Virus record (IMG/VR): IMGVR_UViG_3300036820_000017
Span: 1 to 64,000 of that record
Source: a virus
Reading direction: 5' to 3' (one strand)
DNA length: 64,000 nucleotides
A program made the position numbers and the translations under genes. The notes under the pieces are model-generated. The model saw only the letters and a list, made by a program, of their open reading frames with translations, made no database searches and had not been told where the DNA came from. This document shows, in pieces, positions 62,419 through 64,000 of this stretch (its first letter is position 1; each line of letters starts with the position of its first letter).

Positions 62419-63062
62419 CTTGGACTCCGGAAGAGCAACGCGAGATAGGGACAGCGTTCCTGGGTTCGTGGCCGGGGACGATGACGGCGTGGGGCAAGGA
62501 GGCGATCGCTGCCTATATCGGCGAGCTTGAGGCGCGCGGCCTAGAAGCGCGGGAGGTGCTGGTCGCGGTTCGTACGTGGCCCGCGGGGAGCGACTTCCCT
62601 CCATCGGCACCGAACCTCGCGGCTGCTGCGCGACGCGATCCGAGCAAGCCGACGTTCGATGAGGCGATCGGTCTTATCCGCGCTGCGCTCCGGGCGTGGA
62701 ACCGGCCGCTGACCGGCAACTTCGCGAACGAGGCTGAGATGCTCAAGGCCCGGGCGCAGCAGGTCACCAACCGCACCCGCGACGTGCACCCACTCGTCGC
62801 GGCGTTCATCCATCGCCGCGGGATTGAGCAACTGCAGAAGGACATCGCCGAGCTGGGTGACGACGAGTGGGGCGGCGCGCGCCGGGCGGAACTGCGCAAG
62901 GCGTGGGAGGAGCACTGCGAGGCATTCGATGGCCGCGAGGCGGCGGCCCTGGTGGCAGGCCGGCGCGGCCAGTTGGGCCAGTTCGACCCGCTGGCCGTGT
63001 TGAACATCAAGCCGGAGCGGGCGCTTCCGTCCGGCGGACCTACTGAAGGAGTTCCAGCATGA
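62415..63062 (+). CDS. Helicase loader candidate
   Basis: The N-terminal 75 residues (GTMTAWGKEAIAAYIGELEARGLEAREVLVAVRTWPAGSDFPPSAPNLAAAARR) match the pattern of SPP1 gp39/DnaI-N-like helicase loaders: a helix bundle, then a FPPSxxxL-type segment. The rest is charged helix. It directly follows the initiator gene with a four-base overlap, the usual order for loader genes. It lacks an AAA+ ATP site, so it would resemble the non-ATPase loaders. Confidence 0.6.
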   Translation: MTWTPEEQREIGTAFLGSWPGTMTAWGKEAIAAYIGELEARGLEAREVLVAVRTWPAGSDFPPSAPNLAAAARRDPSKPTFDEAIGLIRAALRAWNRPLTGNFANEAEMLKARAQQVTNRTRDVHPLVAAFIHRRGIEQLQKDIAELGDDEWGGARRAELRKAWEEHCEAFDGREAAALVAGRRGQLGQFDPLAVLNIKPERALPSGGPTEGVPA

Positions 63063-63424
63063 GCGCGACGTTGACCCGTCCCCCCGATGATCTTCGGACG
63101 CTGCCGCACGCGGCGCCGGAGCGTTCGCTTGAGCAGCGTCAGGCGGCGTTGGCGCATGCCAACGAGGTCCGCTGCCAGCGAGCGCGGCTCAAGCGTGACC
63201 TGAAGGCCGGGCGGCAGTGTGTTCTGGATCTGGTGTGCGATCCGCCGGAGTGGGCGGCGAACATGAAGCTGATCGATCTCCTGATCGCTGTCCCGAAGTT
63301 CGGTTCGGTCAAGGTTCACAACGTGCTGCGGCGCTGTCAGATCTCGCCGAGCAAGACGCTCGGTGGGATGAGTCAACGGCAGCGTGACGAGCTCGTCGGC
63401 CTGCTCATCTGGAGGCTCGGATGA
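63059..63424 (+). CDS. Actinobacterial integration host factor-like protein
   Basis: The 121-residue protein has the mIHF pattern: a basic N-terminal helix (ANEVRCQRARLKRDLKAGRQCVLDLVCD), then an S13-like H2TH part (MKLIDLLIAVPKFGSVKVHNVLRRCQIS). It ends with KTLGGMSQRQRDELVGLLI, matching the family's LGGLG-type DNA-binding end. mIHF bends DNA and supports integration in actinobacteria, for example with mycobacteriophage L5 integrase. A phage-encoded copy could free recombination or replication from the host factor. Confidence 0.8.
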   Translation: MSATLTRPPDDLRTLPHAAPERSLEQRQAALAHANEVRCQRARLKRDLKAGRQCVLDLVCDPPEWAANMKLIDLLIAVPKFGSVKVHNVLRRCQISPSKTLGGMSQRQRDELVGLLIWRLG

Positions 63425-64000
63425 CGCCAGGGCAGCTATCGCTGCTGCTCGGTCCGGCCGAGCTCGAGCCGGTGCCGTGGGGTCCGTCACGCCGGTTGCC
63501 GCTGCTGCGGGTCGTCCCGTCGTGCGAGACGCACTCTCACGCTGTCGCGGAGCCGTCGGGCCGCCGCGTCTCCAGGGTCTGTCAGCCGGGCTACCACAAG
63601 GGCCGCAAGCCGGGGAACGCCGGCAACACCTATCCGCCCGAGCCGGTCACCGTCAAGGATGTGCAGCGGCTGCTCGCCGCCACCGGCCACGGTTACGCCG
63701 GCACCCGCGACCGAGCGCTGTACACGTTCCTGTGGGGCACCGGCGCGCGGATCGCCGAGACGCTCGACCTGCTGCCGCCCGAGATCGACCTTGAGGAGCG
63801 GACGGTCACGATCCTGCGCGGGAAGGGCGGGAAGCGTCGCACCGTTGGCCTGAGCACGCAGACGATCGAGGAGCTTGAGCGGTGGTTTGACCGCCGCGCC
63901 GATCTCGGGCTGACGGACGCGCACCCAGTCTTCCCGGTCATCAGCCAGCCGACGGTCGGCAAGCGCCTGTACGCGTCGTGTGTCCGGGAGCAGTTGCGGG
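63421..64000 (+). CDS. Tyrosine recombinase, third copy (cut by window end)
   Basis: ATG 63421 overlaps the preceding gene's end and the frame stays open to the window edge. After a linker-like N-terminus it reads VKDVQRLLAATGHGYAGTRDRALYTFLWGTGARIAETLDL, with the catalytic Arg in ARIAE, then TVTILRGKGGKRRTVGL with the catalytic Lys. This is a XerC/D-type catalytic domain. Boxes II and the nucleophile Tyr lie beyond the window. It seems to lack a full core-binding domain. Confidence 0.8.
   Translation, partial: MTPGQLSLLLGPAELEPVPWGPSRRLPLLRVVPSCETHSHAVAEPSGRRVSRVCQPGYHKGRKPGNAGNTYPPEPVTVKDVQRLLAATGHGYAGTRDRALYTFLWGTGARIAETLDLLPPEIDLEERTVTILRGKGGKRRTVGLSTQTIEELERWFDRRADLGLTDAHPVFPVISQPTVGKRLYASCVREQLR

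Noticed and set aside
1-64000. CRISPR array
   Set aside because: No run of regularly spaced identical repeats of CRISPR length was seen; only the paired 8-bp and 20-bp repeats listed above.
1-64000. Insertion sequence or DDE transposase
   Set aside because: No transposase motif or terminal inverted repeats with target duplications were noticed. The mobile units seen are HNH endonucleases and tyrosine recombinases.

Overview
The window looks like one continuous piece of a high-GC tailed phage (siphovirus type), either a prophage or a permuted/circular phage contig. I see no clear bacterial chromosomal gene. An actinobacterial host is inferred from an actinobacterial-type integration host factor (mIHF-like) gene, a portal-MuF fusion, a DUF1906-type secreted glycoside-hydrolase-like protein, very high GC with many GTG/TTG starts, and dense ATGA/GTGA gene overlaps. 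A temperate lifestyle is indicated by tyrosine recombinases and a divergent repressor/Cro-like switch.

Layout. 1-5.9 kb: a rightward run of small early genes with a Dam-type methyltransferase, a TrmH/SpoU RNA methyltransferase, an excisionase-like protein and a tyrosine integrase, followed by a repeat-rich attP candidate. 6.0-9.8 kb: a minimal second tyrosine recombinase, a protein resembling sigma region 2, small DNA-binding proteins and a full FliA/WhiG-like sigma factor. Four genes in the window carry a GCCGATA box just before their start codon, resembling the -10 of that sigma class. 9.8-15.6 kb: terminase small subunit, a terminase large subunit split into ATPase and nuclease halves by an HNH endonuclease, a highly structured non-coding stretch, and a portal-MuF fusion. 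15.6-23.1 kb: fibre, appendage and sugar-active proteins and membrane proteins. 23.2-30.6 kb: an XkdF-like protease, then a sugar module (five glycosyltransferase-like proteins, a methyltransferase, an epimerase) lying inside the head genes. 30.6-38.3 kb: antisense tRNA-Met, scaffold, decoration, major capsid protein (its conserved N-terminus out of frame), connectors, tail terminator, major tail protein and tail chaperones. 38.3-49.6 kb: a 2130-residue tape measure with two peptidoglycan-cleaving domains, then minor tail proteins. 49.6-54.7 kb: lysis and cell-wall enzymes, holin candidates and a nucleoside-phosphorylase-like gene, ended by tandem hairpin terminators.

54.9-56.3 kb is the immunity region: a leftward lipoprotein, a leftward repressor and a rightward Cro-like gene around an operator region. 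56.3-64 kb is the early rightward operon: Rad52-like annealase, PD-(D/E)XK and VRR-NUC nucleases, a replication initiator-like gene containing an origin-like inverted repeat, a helicase-loader candidate, mIHF and a third tyrosine recombinase cut by the window end.

Three insertions run against the rightward structural operon: a two-gene cassette at 36 kb, a secreted protein at 46.5 kb and the tRNA at 30.6 kb. Four HNH endonucleases are scattered along the genome. Two of them share a promoter-plus-hairpin leader of the same architecture, with one compensatory base-pair difference in the upper stem. Functions are assigned from motifs read by eye; no database search was possible.
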